Of a stretch of 64,000 nt of DNA, positions 8,522 to 17,819 are shown in pieces (the first letter of the stretch is position 1; the number at the start of each line of letters is the position of its first letter). The notes below the pieces were generated by a model. It made no database searches. It was not told the origin of the DNA and saw nothing but the letters and a program-made list of their open reading frames with translations. The translations under genes and the position numbers were made by a program. Source of the DNA: Modestobacter sp. L9-4 (GTDB taxonomy: Bacteria; Actinomycetota; Actinomycetes; Mycobacteriales; Geodermatophilaceae); assembly GCF_019112525.1 (NCBI RefSeq), contig NZ_CP077800.1:4030001-4094000 (forward strand), given 5' to 3'.

Positions 8522-9087
8522 GCGAGGGGCCGGGTGAGGTGCGGGTGCCCGTCGTCAACGACGAGGGCGGCCCGACCTCGGTGTTCGAGCACCTGTGGAC
8601 GCCCTACCGGATGGCCTACATCCGCGGGGAGAACAAGCCCACCGGCGACCACGACTGCCCGTTCTGCCTGATCCCGGCGATGAGCGACACCGACGGGCTG
8701 ATCGTGGCCCGCGGGGAGACGGTGTTCGTCGTCCTCAACCTGTACCCCTACAACGCCGGGCACCTGATGGTGGTGCCGTACCGGCACGTGCCCGACTACA
8801 CCGACCTGACCGTTGCCGAGGTCGCCGAGCTGGGCGCGTACACCCAGACGGCGATGCGGGTGGTGCGCCAGGTGACCGGCGCGCACGGGTTCAACATCGG
8901 CATGAACCAGGGCTCGGTGGCCGGCGCCGGCATCGCTGACCACCTGCACCAGCACGCGGTGCCCCGCTGGGGCGGCGACACCAACTTCATGCCGGTCGTC
9001 GGGCTCACCCGGGTGCTGCCCCAGGTGCTGAGCGAGACCCGGGCGCTGCTGGCCGCGGCGTGGCCGGCTCCCGGTCCGGAGGCCTGA
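8518..9087 (+). CDS. HIT-family hydrolase/phosphorylase (AP4A phosphorylase-like)
   Basis: A 189-residue histidine-triad protein. The HxHxH signature is H142-L-H144-Q-H146 in [16 protein letters not shown] pair at 47-50 and the [10 protein letters not shown] strand are also typical. The syntenic M. tuberculosis protein, Rv2613c, is a diadenosine tetraphosphate phosphorylase. By position and motif this is probably its orthologue, splitting AP4A with phosphate. GTG 8518 overlaps the thrS stop by four bases, placing an alarmone-degrading enzyme directly behind a synthetase that can make AP4A. The first 20 residues before the fold are variable. Confidence 0.9.
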   Translation: MSEGPGEVRVPVVNDEGGPTSVFEHLWTPYRMAYIRGENKPTGDHDCPFCLIPAMSDTDGLIVARGETVFVVLNLYPYNAGHLMVVPYRHVPDYTDLTVAEVAELGAYTQTAMRVVRQVTGAHGFNIGMNQGSVAGAGIADHLHQHAVPRWGGDTNFMPVVGLTRVLPQVLSETRALLAAAWPAPGPEA

Positions 9088-9741
9088 GTGCTCGGGGCCA
9101 ACCTGCGACCGGCCGTCGCCCGCTTCTGGGCGCCGGTCGTGGGCGGTCTGCTCAAGGTCGGGGTCACCGCCAACGCGGTCACCCTGACCGGCACGGTCGG
9201 GGCCGTCCTGTCCGCCGTCTTCGGCATCGGTACCGGGCACCTGTTCTGGGGCGCCTTCGCGGTCACCGTCTTCGTGCTGCTGGACATGCTCGACGGCGCG
9301 CTGGCCCGTGCCCGCGGGGGCGGCTCGGTGTTCGGCGCGGTGCTGGACTCGACCGGTGACCGCGCCGCCGACGCCGCGATCTTCGGCGGCCTCGTCTGGT
9401 GGTTCTCCGGCGCCGGGGACAACCGGCTGCTGGTGCTGCTCGCCCTGCTCTGCCTGGTGCTCGGCGTGCTCACCTCCTACATCAAGGCCCGTGCCGAGGG
9501 CGTCGGTCTCTCCGCCGACGTGGGCATCGTCGAGCGCACCGAGCGGCTGATCCTGGTGCTGGTCGGCACCGGGTTCAGCGGCCTGGGCATCCCGTACGCG
9601 GTGCACGTCGCCCTGTGGGTGCTGCTGGTGGGCAGCGCGGTGACCGTCGCGCAGCGGTTCGCCGCCGTCCGGCGCGAGTCGCAGGGCATGGCGCTGCCCT
9701 CCCGCATCCCCGGCGGGACGACCGGCCGACCCGCGTCGTGA
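9088..9741 (+). CDS. pgsA: Phosphatidylinositol phosphate synthase (CDP-alcohol phosphatidyltransferase)
   Basis: A 217-residue integral membrane enzyme. The CDP-alcohol phosphotransferase signature is complete: D66xxD69G70xxA73R74x8G83x3D87x3D91, whose aspartates bind the catalytic metals. Around six membrane helices are predicted. In actinobacteria the member at this locus joins CDP-diacylglycerol to inositol-1-phosphate, giving phosphatidylinositol phosphate, the root of PI, PIMs and lipomannan. It starts at GTG immediately after the HIT stop with no gap and overlaps the acyltransferase gene by four bases. The pathway order here (pgsA, acyltransferase, pimA) supports the assignment over glycerophosphate PgsA. 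Confidence 0.92.
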   Translation: MLGANLRPAVARFWAPVVGGLLKVGVTANAVTLTGTVGAVLSAVFGIGTGHLFWGAFAVTVFVLLDMLDGALARARGGGSVFGAVLDSTGDRAADAAIFGGLVWWFSGAGDNRLLVLLALLCLVLGVLTSYIKARAEGVGLSADVGIVERTERLILVLVGTGFSGLGIPYAVHVALWVLLVGSAVTVAQRFAAVRRESQGMALPSRIPGGTTGRPAS

Positions 9742-10667
9742 GCCGCGCCGGGCAGCTGCGCGACCGGCTGACCGACGGCGGCTACGCGGCCGGCTGGCGG
9801 GCCGTCCGGGTGCTGCCGGAGCCGGTGGCCCGGGCCGCCTTCGCCGCCGGGGGCGCCCTCGCCGCCCGCCGCGGCGGCCGGGGCGTGCAGCAGCTGCGGG
9901 CCAACCTCGACGTCGTCACCGCCGGCCGGCTGGAGGACGACGCGCTGGCCGAGCTCACCCGGCGGGCGATGCAGTCCTACGCCCGGTACTGGATGGAGGC
10001 CTTCCGGCTGCCGTCCATGCGCACCGAGCGGCTGGTCGCCGCCTCGCACATGCCCGGTCAGGAGCACTTCGAGCAGGCCCTGGCGCAGGGGCGCGGCGTC
10101 GTGTTCGCCCTGCCGCACAGCGGCAACTGGGACACCGCCGGGGTGTGGCTCGTCGACTTCCTCGGCGGCCCCTTCCTCACCGTCGCCGAGCGGCTGCGGC
10201 CGGAGTCGCTGTTCCGCCGCTTCGTGGCCTTCCGCGAGGGGCTGGGCATGCGCGTGGTGCCGCTGACCGGTGGCGAGCGGCCCAGCTCCACCATGCTGAA
10301 GGAGTGGCTGTCCGCCGGCGGGACGACGTGCCTGCTGGTCGACCGGGACCTCTCCGGCGCCGGCATCCCGGTCACCTTCTTCGGCCGCCGGACGACGATG
10401 CCCGGCGGTCCCGCCCTGCTGGCGGCTCAGACCGGGGCCGCCCTGCTGCCGGCGGTGTGCCAGTTCGACGGCGACGGCTGGCGCTTCGTCGTCCACCCGC
10501 CGGTGCCCGTCGACGGCCCGGGCCGGCTGCGGGACCGCGTCACCGCGGCGATGCAGCAGGTCGCCGACGCCTTCGCCACCACGATCGCCGAGCAGCCCGA
10601 GGACTGGCACGTGCTGGGCCGGATCTGGCCCGAGGTCGGCCCCGGCGACCGGGCGGGAGCGCGCTGA
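9738..10667 (+). CDS. Phosphatidylinositol mannoside acyltransferase (LpxL/HtrB-like)
   Basis: A 309-residue lysophospholipid-type acyltransferase. The catalytic H(X)4D motif is seen in LPHSGNWDTAG, followed by the acceptor-binding block LLVDRDLSGAGIPVTFFGR and PGGPALLAAQTGA. The mycobacterial counterpart at the same place (Rv2611c, PatA) acylates the 6-position of the mannose added by PimA. The protein is expected to be peripheral on the cytoplasmic membrane face. The GTG start overlaps the pgsA stop (GTGA) and the gene ends in a TGATG junction with pimA, so all three are translationally coupled. Confidence 0.9.
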   Translation: MSRAGQLRDRLTDGGYAAGWRAVRVLPEPVARAAFAAGGALAARRGGRGVQQLRANLDVVTAGRLEDDALAELTRRAMQSYARYWMEAFRLPSMRTERLVAASHMPGQEHFEQALAQGRGVVFALPHSGNWDTAGVWLVDFLGGPFLTVAERLRPESLFRRFVAFREGLGMRVVPLTGGERPSSTMLKEWLSAGGTTCLLVDRDLSGAGIPVTFFGRRTTMPGGPALLAAQTGAALLPAVCQFDGDGWRFVVHPPVPVDGPGRLRDRVTAAMQQVADAFATTIAEQPEDWHVLGRIWPEVGPGDRAGAR

Positions 10668-11878
10668 TGCGCATCGGCCTGGTCTGCCCCTACCAGTGGG
10701 ACGTGCCCGGCGGCGTTCAGTACCACGTGCGCGACCTGGCCGAGACCCTGCGCGGGCTCGGCCACCACGTCGAGGTGCTCACCCCTGCCGAGCACGAGGA
10801 GAACCTGCCCGCCGAGCACGTCACCTGGGCCGGCCGGGCGGTGCCGATCCCGTACAACGGCTCGATGGCCAGCGTGCAGTTCGGCCTGGTGTCGGCCGCG
10901 CGGGTGCGCCGCTGGCTGCGCGAGGGGGCCTTCGACGTCGTCCACGTGCACGAGCCCGCGCCGCCGTCGGTCTCGCTGCTGGTCTGCATGATCGCCAAGG
11001 GGCCCATCGTGGCCACCTTCCACGCGGCCACCACCCGCTCGCGGTGGCTGGCGGCGTGGGGGCCGTGGGTGCGTCCGTGGCTGGAGCGGATCAGCGGCCG
11101 GATCGCGGTGTCGGACTTCGCCCGCCGGGTGCAGGTGGAGCACCTGGGCGGGGACGCCGTCGTCGTGCCCAACGGCGTGCACGTGCCGGCCTTCGCCGAG
11201 GGGCCCCTGCTCCCCGGGTTCGAGCGCAGCGCGGACGCCCCCACGATCGGCTTCCTCGGCCGCTACAACGAACCGCGCAAGGGCCTGCCGGTGCTGCTGG
11301 AGGCGCTGCGCCAGGTGGTCGGTGAGCACCCCGGTGTACGGCTGCTGGTGGCCGGGCGCGGCGACCCGGGCGCGCTGGCCGAGCTGGTGGGGGAGGACCT
11401 GCGACCGCACGTCACCCTGCTCGGCGAGCTCAGCGAGCCGGACAAGGCGGCGTTCCTGCGCTCGGTCGACGTCTACTGTGCGCCGAACCTGCTGGGTGAG
11501 TCCTTCGGCGTGATCCTGCTGGAGGCGATGGCCGCCGGGGCGCCGGTCGTGGCCAGCGACCTGGACGCCTTCGCCCGGGTGCTCGCCGACGGAGCCGCCG
11601 GGGTGCTGGTGCGGCGGGGTGACGCCGGGGCGCTCGCCGCCGCGCTCACCGGGCTGCTCGCCGACCCCGACCGCCGGGCGCAGCTGACCGCTGCCGGCCG
11701 GGAGGCGGTCGCCGAGTACGACTGGTCGGTGGTGGCCCACCGGGTGCTCGCCGTGTACGAGACCGTGGCCCCACCCGGTGGCGCCGGGGTCACCGCCTCC
11801 GCCGCGGACGACGCCGCGCTGCTGGGCGAGGCCGGCCCGGACACGGCGGGTCCGTTCCGCCGGCGCGTGCGCCGCTGA
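10667..11878 (+). CDS. pimA: Phosphatidylinositol alpha-mannosyltransferase PimA
   Basis: A 403-residue GT-B glycosyltransferase of family 4 type. The N-terminal Rossmann domain begins MRIGLVCPYQWDVPGGVQYHV, where the glycine loop contacts GDP-mannose. VHVHEPAPPS and TFHAATTRS follow. The C-terminal domain has GRYNEPRKGLPVLLEAL and the donor-binding E-x7-E motif ESFGVILLEAMAAG. PimA adds the first mannose to phosphatidylinositol on the cytoplasmic face of the membrane. The last 30 residues are an Ala/Arg-rich tail beyond the fold. The Rv2609c-type Nudix gene that follows pimA in mycobacteria is not found here. Confidence 0.93.
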   Translation: MRIGLVCPYQWDVPGGVQYHVRDLAETLRGLGHHVEVLTPAEHEENLPAEHVTWAGRAVPIPYNGSMASVQFGLVSAARVRRWLREGAFDVVHVHEPAPPSVSLLVCMIAKGPIVATFHAATTRSRWLAAWGPWVRPWLERISGRIAVSDFARRVQVEHLGGDAVVVPNGVHVPAFAEGPLLPGFERSADAPTIGFLGRYNEPRKGLPVLLEALRQVVGEHPGVRLLVAGRGDPGALAELVGEDLRPHVTLLGELSEPDKAAFLRSVDVYCAPNLLGESFGVILLEAMAAGAPVVASDLDAFARVLADGAAGVLVRRGDAGALAAALTGLLADPDRRAQLTAAGREAVAEYDWSVVAHRVLAVYETVAPPGGAGVTASAADDAALLGEAGPDTAGPFRRRVRR

Positions 11879-11927
11879 CCCACCCCGTCGCACGGGCGGC
11901 GTGGCACACGCAGGCGACCGGCCTGGC

Positions 11928-11933
11928 TAGCCT
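11928..11933 (+). promoter_or_regulatory. -10 element of the gene at 11942
   Basis: TAGCCT ends eight bases before ATG 11942, the geometry of a near-leaderless actinobacterial promoter. It lies in the 63-bp gap after pimA. Confidence 0.45.
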
Positions 11934-11941
11934 GGTCGGTG

Positions 11942-12466
11942 ATGACCACCGGTGCCTGGCTGCTGCTCGCTGCGGCAGTGCTGGTCGTCCTGCTGGTGCT
12001 GTGGAGCACCTGGACGCTGACCCGGCTGCGCCGGCTCGGTGGCCGCGTGCGCCGGGCCCGTGAGGTGCTGGACGCCGCACTGCTCCGCCGGGCCGAGCTG
12101 GCCGCGGCACTGGCCCGGGAGCACGCCGACGTCCTCGGGTCACCGCTCGCCGCCGGGCTGGCCGCCGCGGCGGCGGCCTCCCGCGCCCCGGCGGCCGGCG
12201 ACCGCGAGGCCGCGGAGAACCAGCTGGGGCGGCTGCTGGCACAGGTGCCGCAGCCGGCGCTGGTGCCCGAGCTCGACGAGGCGGCCGTGCGGGTCGGGCT
12301 GGCCCGGCGGTTCTACAACGACGCGGTCCGCGACACCCGCGCGCTGCGCCGCCGCCGGCTGACCCGGCTGCTGCGCCTGCACGCCCGTCGTCCGTTGCCC
12401 CGTTACTTCGACATCGACGACGGGCAGGACGCCGTCCTCTCCGGTGGCCCGGCCGCCGGCGGCTGA
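11942..12466 (+). CDS. Membrane-anchored LemA-like protein
   Basis: A 174-residue protein with one N-terminal helix ([20 protein letters not shown]) and an alpha-helical, Arg/Ala-rich body. The C-terminal part contains [19 protein letters not shown], resembling the FYN-x-AVR motif of LemA proteins, which form membrane-attached helical bundles of unclear function. Homology is only moderate. The position after pimA matches that of a membrane protein in other actinobacteria, but no Nudix box is present. ATG 11942 and GTG 11939 are both possible starts. Confidence 0.6.
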   Translation: MTTGAWLLLAAAVLVVLLVLWSTWTLTRLRRLGGRVRRAREVLDAALLRRAELAAALAREHADVLGSPLAAGLAAAAAASRAPAAGDREAAENQLGRLLAQVPQPALVPELDEAAVRVGLARRFYNDAVRDTRALRRRRLTRLLRLHARRPLPRYFDIDDGQDAVLSGGPAAGG

Positions 12467-12474
12467 GCCGGTCG

Positions 12475-12480
12475 TAGGCT
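12475..12480 (+). promoter_or_regulatory. Likely -10 element of pdxS
   Basis: TAGGCT lies 38 bases before the pdxS GTG and fits the TANNNT pattern. The implied UTR is about 32 bases and contains a GCGAGG ribosome-binding site. Confidence 0.45.
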
Positions 12481-12518
12481 GGGGCGTTCCCCAACCACGA
12501 GCAGCGAGGCAGCACCCC

Positions 12519-13430
12519 GTGACCCAGCAGCAGAGCGCGTCCAGCGACACCTCCACCGGCACCGTGCGGGTCAAGCGCGGCATGGCCGAGCAGCTCAAGG
12601 GCGGCGTCATCATGGACGTCGTCACCCCCGAGCAGGCCAGGATCGCCGAGGACGCCGGCGCCGTCGCGGTGATGGCACTGGAGCGGGTGCCCGCCGACAT
12701 CCGCGCCCAGGGCGGCATCGCGCGGATGAGCGACCCCGACATGGTCCAGGGCATCATCGACGCGGTCTCCATCCCGGTGATGGCCAAGGCGCGGATCGGG
12801 CACTTCGTCGAGGCGCAGGTGCTCCAGGCCCTCGGTGTCGACTACATCGACGAGTCCGAGGTGCTCACCCCCGCCGACGAGGCGCACCACATCGTCAAGA
12901 CCGACTTCACCGTGCCCTTCGTCTGCGGCGCGACCGACCTGGGCGAGGCGCTGCGGCGCATCTCCGAGGGCGCGGCGATGATCCGCTCCAAGGGCGAGGC
13001 CGGCACCGGCAACGTCGTCGAGGCCACCCGGCACATGCGGGCGCTGCGCGCCGGCATCAAGCGGCTGGGCACCCTCGACGACACCGAGCTGTTCGTGGCG
13101 GCCAAGGAGCTGCGCGCGCCGCACGACCTGGTCGTCGAGGTCGCCCGCACCGGCAAGCTGCCCGTCGTCCTCTTCACCGCCGGTGGGATCGCCACCCCGG
13201 CCGACGCCGCGATGATGATGCAGCTCGGCGCCGAGGGCGTGTTCGTCGGCTCGGGCATCTTCAAGGCCGGCGACCCGGCGCAGCGGGCGGCCGCGATCGT
13301 GCAGGCGACCACCTTCCACGATGACGCCGACGTCATCGCCAAGGTCTCCCGCGGGCTCGGCGAGGCCATGGTCGGCATCAACGTCAGCACCCTCCCGGAG
13401 ACCGAGCGCTACGCGACCCGCGGCTGGTGA
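12519..13430 (+). CDS. pdxS: Pyridoxal 5'-phosphate synthase lyase subunit PdxS
   Basis: A 303-residue TIM-barrel enzyme. It condenses ribose 5-phosphate, glyceraldehyde 3-phosphate and ammonia to PLP (DXP-independent route). Family hallmarks are [18 protein letters not shown], the lysine-bearing [26 protein letters not shown] and [27 protein letters not shown]. The ammonia comes from PdxT, encoded next with a four-base overlap (GTGA). PdxS and PdxT form a 12+12 synthase complex. GTG 12519 adds a variable 18-residue tail before the conserved core. Confidence 0.97.
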   Translation: MTQQQSASSDTSTGTVRVKRGMAEQLKGGVIMDVVTPEQARIAEDAGAVAVMALERVPADIRAQGGIARMSDPDMVQGIIDAVSIPVMAKARIGHFVEAQVLQALGVDYIDESEVLTPADEAHHIVKTDFTVPFVCGATDLGEALRRISEGAAMIRSKGEAGTGNVVEATRHMRALRAGIKRLGTLDDTELFVAAKELRAPHDLVVEVARTGKLPVVLFTAGGIATPADAAMMMQLGAEGVFVGSGIFKAGDPAQRAAAIVQATTFHDDADVIAKVSRGLGEAMVGINVSTLPETERYATRGW

Positions 13431-14089
13431 GCGCGCCCACCATCGGGGTGCTCGCGCTGCAGGGCGACGTCCGGGAGCACCTGGCCGTGCTCCGCGGCCT
13501 CGGGGCGGCGGCGGTCACCGTCCGCCGCCCCGAGGAGCTCGCCGCCGTCGACGGGCTCGTGGTCCCGGGTGGTGAGTCCACCACCATGGCCAACCTCGCC
13601 CAGCGGTTCGGCCTCCTGCAGCCGCTGCGCGACGCCGTCGCGGCCGGGCTGCCCACCTACGGGTCGTGCGCGGGGATGATCATGCTGGCCGACACGGTGC
13701 TCGACGCCCCGCCCGGCCAGCAGACCATCGGCGGTCTCGACGTCACCGTGCGGCGCAACGCCTTCGGCCGGCAGGTCGACTCCTTCGAGACCGAGGTCGA
13801 GATCGCCGGGGTCGCCGGCGGCCCGGTGCACGCGGTGTTCATCCGCGCGCCGTGGGTGGAGGAGGTCGGTCCCGGGGTCGAGGTGCTCGGCCGGGTCGTG
13901 GGCGGGCCGGCCGACGGTAAGATCGTCGCCGTCCGCCAGGGGTCCCTGGTGGCCACCAGCTTCCACCCCGAGCTCACCGGCGACCCCCGGGTGCACGCGG
14001 TGTTCGTGGAGCTGGTGCGGGCAGTCCGCGCCCGCCAGGGTTCCGACGGCGCCACTGCTGGCGCCGACAGTGAGGGGAGAGTGTCGTGA
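13427..14089 (+). CDS. pdxT: Pyridoxal 5'-phosphate synthase glutaminase subunit PdxT
   Basis: A 220-residue class I glutamine amidotransferase. PGGESTTM forms the oxyanion and glutamine-binding region, [10 protein letters not shown] carries the nucleophilic Cys, and SFHPELTGD carries the His-x-Glu pair. It hydrolyses glutamine and channels ammonia to PdxS. The C-terminus past the fold is a 25-residue low-complexity tail that runs into the overlapping yebC start. Coupled translation with pdxS keeps the subunits stoichiometric. Confidence 0.96.
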   Translation: MSAPTIGVLALQGDVREHLAVLRGLGAAAVTVRRPEELAAVDGLVVPGGESTTMANLAQRFGLLQPLRDAVAAGLPTYGSCAGMIMLADTVLDAPPGQQTIGGLDVTVRRNAFGRQVDSFETEVEIAGVAGGPVHAVFIRAPWVEEVGPGVEVLGRVVGGPADGKIVAVRQGSLVATSFHPELTGDPRVHAVFVELVRAVRARQGSDGATAGADSEGRVS

Positions 14090-14838
14090 GCGGCCATTCC
14101 AAGTGGGCGACGACCAAGCACAAGAAGGCCGGGATCGACGCCAAGCGGGGCAAGCTCTTCGCCAAGCTGATCAAGAACATCGAGGTCGCGGCCCGCACCG
14201 GCGGCGGTGACCTGTCGGGCAACCCGACGCTCTACGACGCCGTCCAGAAGGCGAAGAAGAGCTCGGTCCCCAACGACAACATCGACCGCGCGGTCAAGCG
14301 CGGGTCCGGTGCCGAGGCCGGCGGCGTCGACTACCAGAGCATCACCTACGAGGGCTACGCCGCGGCCGGGGTCGCGGTGCTCATCGAGTGCCTCACCGAC
14401 AACAAGAACCGGTCGGCGATGGAGGTGCGCACCGCGATGACCCGCAACGGCGGCACCATGGCCGACCCGGGCTCGGTGTCCTACCTCTTCTCCCGCAAGG
14501 GCGTCGTCGTCGCACCGGCCGCCGGCCACACCGAGGACGACGTGCTGATGGCCGTCCTGGACGCCGGGGCCGAGGAGGTCCGCGACCTCGGCGACACCTT
14601 CGAGGTGGTCAGCGAGCCCGGCGACATGGTCGCCGTGCGCACCGCCCTGCAGGAGGCCGGCATCGAGTACGACTCCGCGGACATGGGCTTCGTCCCCAGC
14701 GTCCAGGTCGAGCTCGACGAGGACGGCGCCGCGAAGGTCTTCAAGCTCATCGACGCCCTCGAGGACCTCGACGACGTGCAGAACGTGTACGCCAACTACG
14801 ACGTCTCCGACGAGGTCATGGAGAAGATCGACGCCTGA
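14086..14838 (+). CDS. yebC: YebC/PmpR-family protein
   Basis: A 250-residue member of the YebC/TACO1 family. It has the invariant start [15 protein letters not shown], the [14 protein letters not shown] turn, [21 protein letters not shown] and the acidic C-terminal lobe. The family was long annotated as transcription regulators; more recent work on other bacteria and mitochondria points to a role on the ribosome helping polyproline synthesis. Its overlap with pdxT and its place ahead of ruvCAB are standard in actinobacteria. A large palindrome follows the gene, so ruvC is probably transcribed separately. Confidence 0.95.
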   Translation: MSGHSKWATTKHKKAGIDAKRGKLFAKLIKNIEVAARTGGGDLSGNPTLYDAVQKAKKSSVPNDNIDRAVKRGSGAEAGGVDYQSITYEGYAAAGVAVLIECLTDNKNRSAMEVRTAMTRNGGTMADPGSVSYLFSRKGVVVAPAAGHTEDDVLMAVLDAGAEEVRDLGDTFEVVSEPGDMVAVRTALQEAGIEYDSADMGFVPSVQVELDEDGAAKVFKLIDALEDLDDVQNVYANYDVSDEVMEKIDA

Positions 14839-14845
14839 CGAAGGA

Positions 14846-14895
14846 CCCCCTTGCCCCCGCCACGAGCGAGCTCGCGGCGGGGCGCTGCAAGGGGG
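14846..14895. repeat. Long intergenic palindrome (cruciform) between yebC and ruvC
   Basis: Nested perfect arms run CCCCCTTGC/GCAAGGGGG (14846-14854 with 14887-14895), CCCCGCC/GGCGGGG (14855-14861 with 14876-14882) and GAGC/GCTC at the tip. The structure spans 50 bases and ends transcription of the pdx-yebC unit or represents a dispersed extragenic palindrome. Confidence 0.65.
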
Positions 14896-14948
14896 CCGTT
14901 CCAGCACGTCGTCCGCGTGTCGGGGCTCGTTCCGTCAGGGACGCCGGT

Positions 14949-14974
14949 TAGCGTTGGTTCGAACACGTGTTCGC
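14949..14974 (+). promoter_or_regulatory. ruvC promoter with LexA (SOS) box
   Basis: TAGCGT (14949-14954) is the -10. Ten bases into the predicted start region lies TCGAACACGTGTTCGC (14959-14974), matching the actinobacterial SOS box TCGAAC-N4-GTTCGA in 11 of 12 fixed positions and containing a perfect 14-bp palindrome. LexA bound here would block RNA polymerase, giving damage-inducible ruvCAB. Confidence 0.85.
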
Positions 14975-14993
14975 GCTGATCGGTGGAGGTCTC

Positions 14994-15563
14994 ATGCGGG
15001 TGCTCGGCATCGACCCGGGACTGACCCGGTGCGGATGGGGTGTGGTCGAGGGGCGTCCCGGCGCCCGGCCCACGGCGATCGGGGTCGGCGTCGTGCGCAC
15101 CCACCCCGACCTGGACCTGGAACTGCGACTGCTGGAGGTGCACACCGCCGTGACCGCCCTGCTGCGGGAGCACCGCCCCGAGGCCGTCGCCATCGAGCGC
15201 GTCTTCACCCAGAACAACAAGGGGACGGCGACCGGCACCGCCCAGGCCGCCGGCGTCGCCGCCCTGGCCGCGGCCCAGGCCGACCTGCCGGTCGCCTGGC
15301 ACACCCCGAGCGAGGTCAAGGCCGCCATCTCCGGCAACGGCCGCGCCGACAAGGACCAGGTGACGATGATGGTCACCCGCGTGCTCGGGCTCACCGAGGC
15401 ACCCAAGCCCGCCGACGCCGCCGACGCGCTCGCGCTGGCCGTCTGCCACGTGTGGCGCGCCCCGGCGCAGGCCCGGCTGCGGGTCGCCGCGCTGGCCGGC
15501 GGCATCGGCGCACCCGTGCCGGCGTCCCGGACGCTGCCGCGCTGGCAGGGGATCAGCCGGTGA
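14994..15563 (+). CDS. ruvC: Crossover junction endodeoxyribonuclease RuvC
   Basis: A 189-residue Holliday-junction resolvase with an RNase-H-like fold. Catalytic acids are visible as D7 in [12 protein letters not shown], Glu in VAIERVF, and the C-terminal Asp pair in [15 protein letters not shown]. It nicks four-way junctions symmetrically after RuvAB branch migration. ATG 14994 follows GGAGG. The gene opens the ruvC-ruvA-ruvB operon with four-base overlaps throughout, under the LexA box just upstream. Confidence 0.97.
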   Translation: MRVLGIDPGLTRCGWGVVEGRPGARPTAIGVGVVRTHPDLDLELRLLEVHTAVTALLREHRPEAVAIERVFTQNNKGTATGTAQAAGVAALAAAQADLPVAWHTPSEVKAAISGNGRADKDQVTMMVTRVLGLTEAPKPADAADALALAVCHVWRAPAQARLRVAALAGGIGAPVPASRTLPRWQGISR

Positions 15564-16189
15564 TCGCCTCGGTGAGCGGCCGGGTGGCCGCGGTCTCGCC
15601 CGACGGCGCGGTGGTCGAGGTCGGGGGCATCGGCCTGGCGGTGCAGTGCACCCCGGGCACCATCGCCCGGCTGCAGGTGGGGGAGCAGGCCCGGCTGGCC
15701 ACCTCGCTGGTGGTCCGCGAGGACTCCCTGACCCTCTACGGCTTCGCCGACGACGACGAGCGCCAGCTGTTCGAGCTGCTGCAGACCGCCAACGGCGTCG
15801 GCCCGCGGGTCGCTCAGGCGGTGCTGGCCATCCACCCGCCGCGCGAGGTGCGCCGTGCGGTGTCGATGGGCGACCTCAAGGCGCTGATGCAGGTGCCGGG
15901 CATCGGCAAGAAGGGCGCCGAGCGCCTGGTGCTGGAGCTGCGCGACCGCCTCGGTGTCACCACGTCCGACACCTCCCTCGACGGTCCCGCGCTGCCCGGC
16001 ATCGCCCCGGTCTCCCCGTGGCGCGACCAGCTGGGCCAGGCGCTGGTCGGGCTGGGCTGGAGCACCCGGGAGGCCGACATCGCCGTCCTCGAGCTGGTCC
16101 CGGTCGCCGACGCGCAGATCGCCGAGACCGGCGGTGTCGAGGTCGCCGTGCTGCTGCGGCAGGCCCTGCGGATGCTGGGCCGCTCATGA
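15560..16189 (+). CDS. ruvA: Holliday junction branch migration protein RuvA
   Basis: A 209-residue protein. The N-terminal OB fold starts IASVSGRV and includes [15 protein letters not shown]. Tandem helix-hairpin-helix motifs follow in [13 protein letters not shown] and [19 protein letters not shown] linker leads to the C-terminal RuvB-contacting domain (about 160-205). RuvA tetramers hold the junction open and recruit the RuvB motor. GTG 15560 overlaps the ruvC stop, and the stop overlaps the ruvB ATG. Confidence 0.96.
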   Translation: MIASVSGRVAAVSPDGAVVEVGGIGLAVQCTPGTIARLQVGEQARLATSLVVREDSLTLYGFADDDERQLFELLQTANGVGPRVAQAVLAIHPPREVRRAVSMGDLKALMQVPGIGKKGAERLVLELRDRLGVTTSDTSLDGPALPGIAPVSPWRDQLGQALVGLGWSTREADIAVLELVPVADAQIAETGGVEVAVLLRQALRMLGRS

Positions 16190-17322
16190 GCGCCTTCGAC
16201 CGCGGGCTGTCCGCCGCCGACGCGGGCACCGGCCGCTACACCGCACCCGACTGGGACGACGCCGTCGACCCCCGGGCCGGTGACGAGGAGCGGGTCGTCG
16301 AGTCCGCGCTGCGGCCGAACTCGCTGGCCGACTTCATCGGCCAGCCGAAGGTCGCCCGCCAGCTGGACCTGGTGCTCGAGGGCGCCAAGCGCCGCGGCCG
16401 GCCGCCGGACCACGTGCTGCTGTCCGGCCCGCCCGGGCTGGGCAAGACCAGCCTGGCGCTGATCATCGGCTCCGAGCTGGGCACCGGCGTGAAGATCACC
16501 AGCGGCCCGGCGATCGAGCGCTCCGGCGACCTCGCCGCGATGCTGTCGAACCTGGCCCCCGGTGACGTCCTGTTCATCGACGAGATCCACCGGATCGCCC
16601 GGCCGGCCGAAGAGCTGCTGTACATGGCGATGGAGGACTTCCGCGTCGACGTCGTGGTGGGCAAGGGCCCCGGTGCCACGGCGATCCCGCTGGAGATCAA
16701 CCCGTTCACCCTCGTCGGTGCCACCACCCGCGCCGGGCTGCTCACCGGCCCGCTGCGCGACCGGTTCGGCTTCGTCGGGCAGATGGAGTTCTACGAGACC
16801 GCCGACCTGCAGAAGGTGCTCGCGCGCAGCGCCGGCCTGCTGGGCGTCGAGCTGACCGCCGACGGCTCGGCCGAGATCGCCGGCCGGTCCCGCGGCACGC
16901 CCCGCATCGCCAACCGGCTGCTGCGCCGGGTGCGCGACTTCGCCGAGGTCAAGGCCGACGGCCGGGTCACCCTGGAGGTGGCCCGGGCCGCGCTGACCCT
17001 CTACGACGTCGACGACCTGGGCCTGGACCGGCTGGACCGGTCGGTGCTCGACGCCCTGGTGACCAAGTTCGGCGGCGGGCCGGTCGGCGTCTCGACGCTG
17101 GCGGTCGCCGTGGGGGAGGAGCCGCACACCGTCGAGGAGGTGTGCGAGCCGTTCCTGGTCCGTGCCGGGCTGCTCGCCCGCACCCCTCGCGGGCGGGTGG
17201 CCACCGAGGCCGCGTTCCGCCACCTGGGGCACGCCGTCCCGCGCGGCGGGGTGCCGCTCAGCGGGGGCACAGGTGACGCTCCCTCGGACGGGTCTTCCGC
17301 TGCCACGCTCTTCGACGCCTAG
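16186..17322 (+). CDS. ruvB: Holliday junction branch migration ATPase RuvB
   Basis: A 378-residue AAA+ motor. Walker A is GPPGLGKTS, Walker B is FIDEIHR, and sensor 1 lies in [27 protein letters not shown] marks the lid domain, and the C-terminal winged helix contains RTPRGRVAT. Hexameric RuvB pumps DNA through RuvA. The N-terminal 40 and C-terminal 30 residues are low-complexity extensions common in actinobacteria. A hairpin terminator follows the stop. Confidence 0.97.
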   Translation: MSAFDRGLSAADAGTGRYTAPDWDDAVDPRAGDEERVVESALRPNSLADFIGQPKVARQLDLVLEGAKRRGRPPDHVLLSGPPGLGKTSLALIIGSELGTGVKITSGPAIERSGDLAAMLSNLAPGDVLFIDEIHRIARPAEELLYMAMEDFRVDVVVGKGPGATAIPLEINPFTLVGATTRAGLLTGPLRDRFGFVGQMEFYETADLQKVLARSAGLLGVELTADGSAEIAGRSRGTPRIANRLLRRVRDFAEVKADGRVTLEVARAALTLYDVDDLGLDRLDRSVLDALVTKFGGGPVGVSTLAVAVGEEPHTVEEVCEPFLVRAGLLARTPRGRVATEAAFRHLGHAVPRGGVPLSGGTGDAPSDGSSAATLFDA

Positions 17323-17344
17323 ACTCCACCGCGCTGGCGCGACC

Positions 17345-17375
17345 GGCTCGCACCGGGGTCCGCCCCGGTGGAGCC
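17345..17375 (+). terminator. Hairpin terminator after ruvB
   Basis: CACCGGGG (17351-17358) and CCCCGGTG (17363-17370) form a perfect stem with a four-base loop. The outer GGCTC/GAGCC pairing extends it past a one-base bulge. Confidence 0.6.
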
Positions 17376-17467
17376 CGAGGACGTGCGCCGGCGCCGATGT
17401 ACCCGAGCGGCCCGATCGCGGGTCGCACCCACCGCGCGACCTGCTGCGGTAGAGAGGCTCACCAGTC

Positions 17468-17806
17468 GTGGAACTACTGCCGTTGCTCGTGCTCGTCCTG
17501 CTGTTCGGCCTGCTCATCGTGCTGCCCGCCCGGCAGCGCAAGAAGATGCAGGCCAACGCCGCGGCGATGCAGGCCGCGCTCACCCCGGGCACCCCGGTGA
17601 TGCTCACCAGCGGCATCCACGGCACCGTCGCCGCCCTCGGTGAGGGCACCGTCGACCTCGAGGTCGCCCCGGGCGTCGTCATCACCGTCGCCCGCCCGGC
17701 CGTGCTCGAGGTGCGCAAGCCCCTCGACGCCGAGACCACCGGGGGCAGCACGAAGGCCACCGGCTTCGTCGACGGCGACGGCGACCCGACCGACCGCACC
17801 CACTGA
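17468..17806 (+). CDS. yajC: Preprotein translocase subunit YajC
   Basis: A 112-residue single-pass protein. The N-terminal helix LLPLLVLVLLFGLLIVLPARQRKKMQ is followed by a small cytoplasmic domain with TPGTPVMLTSGIHGTVAAL and VDLEVAPGVVITVARPAV, the YajC pattern. YajC associates with SecDF and modulates protein export. GTG 17468 is 13 bases from secD's 5' neighbour region, and the order yajC-secD-secF is standard. The C-terminal 25 residues are disordered. Confidence 0.93.
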   Translation: MELLPLLVLVLLFGLLIVLPARQRKKMQANAAAMQAALTPGTPVMLTSGIHGTVAALGEGTVDLEVAPGVVITVARPAVLEVRKPLDAETTGGSTKATGFVDGDGDPTDRTH

Positions 17807-17819
17807 GCCGGCGACCCCC

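Noticed and set aside
9399-10667. Long acyltransferase reading frame extending into pgsA
   Set aside because: The upstream part is a shadow of pgsA; the conserved protein begins at the GTG overlapping the pgsA stop.
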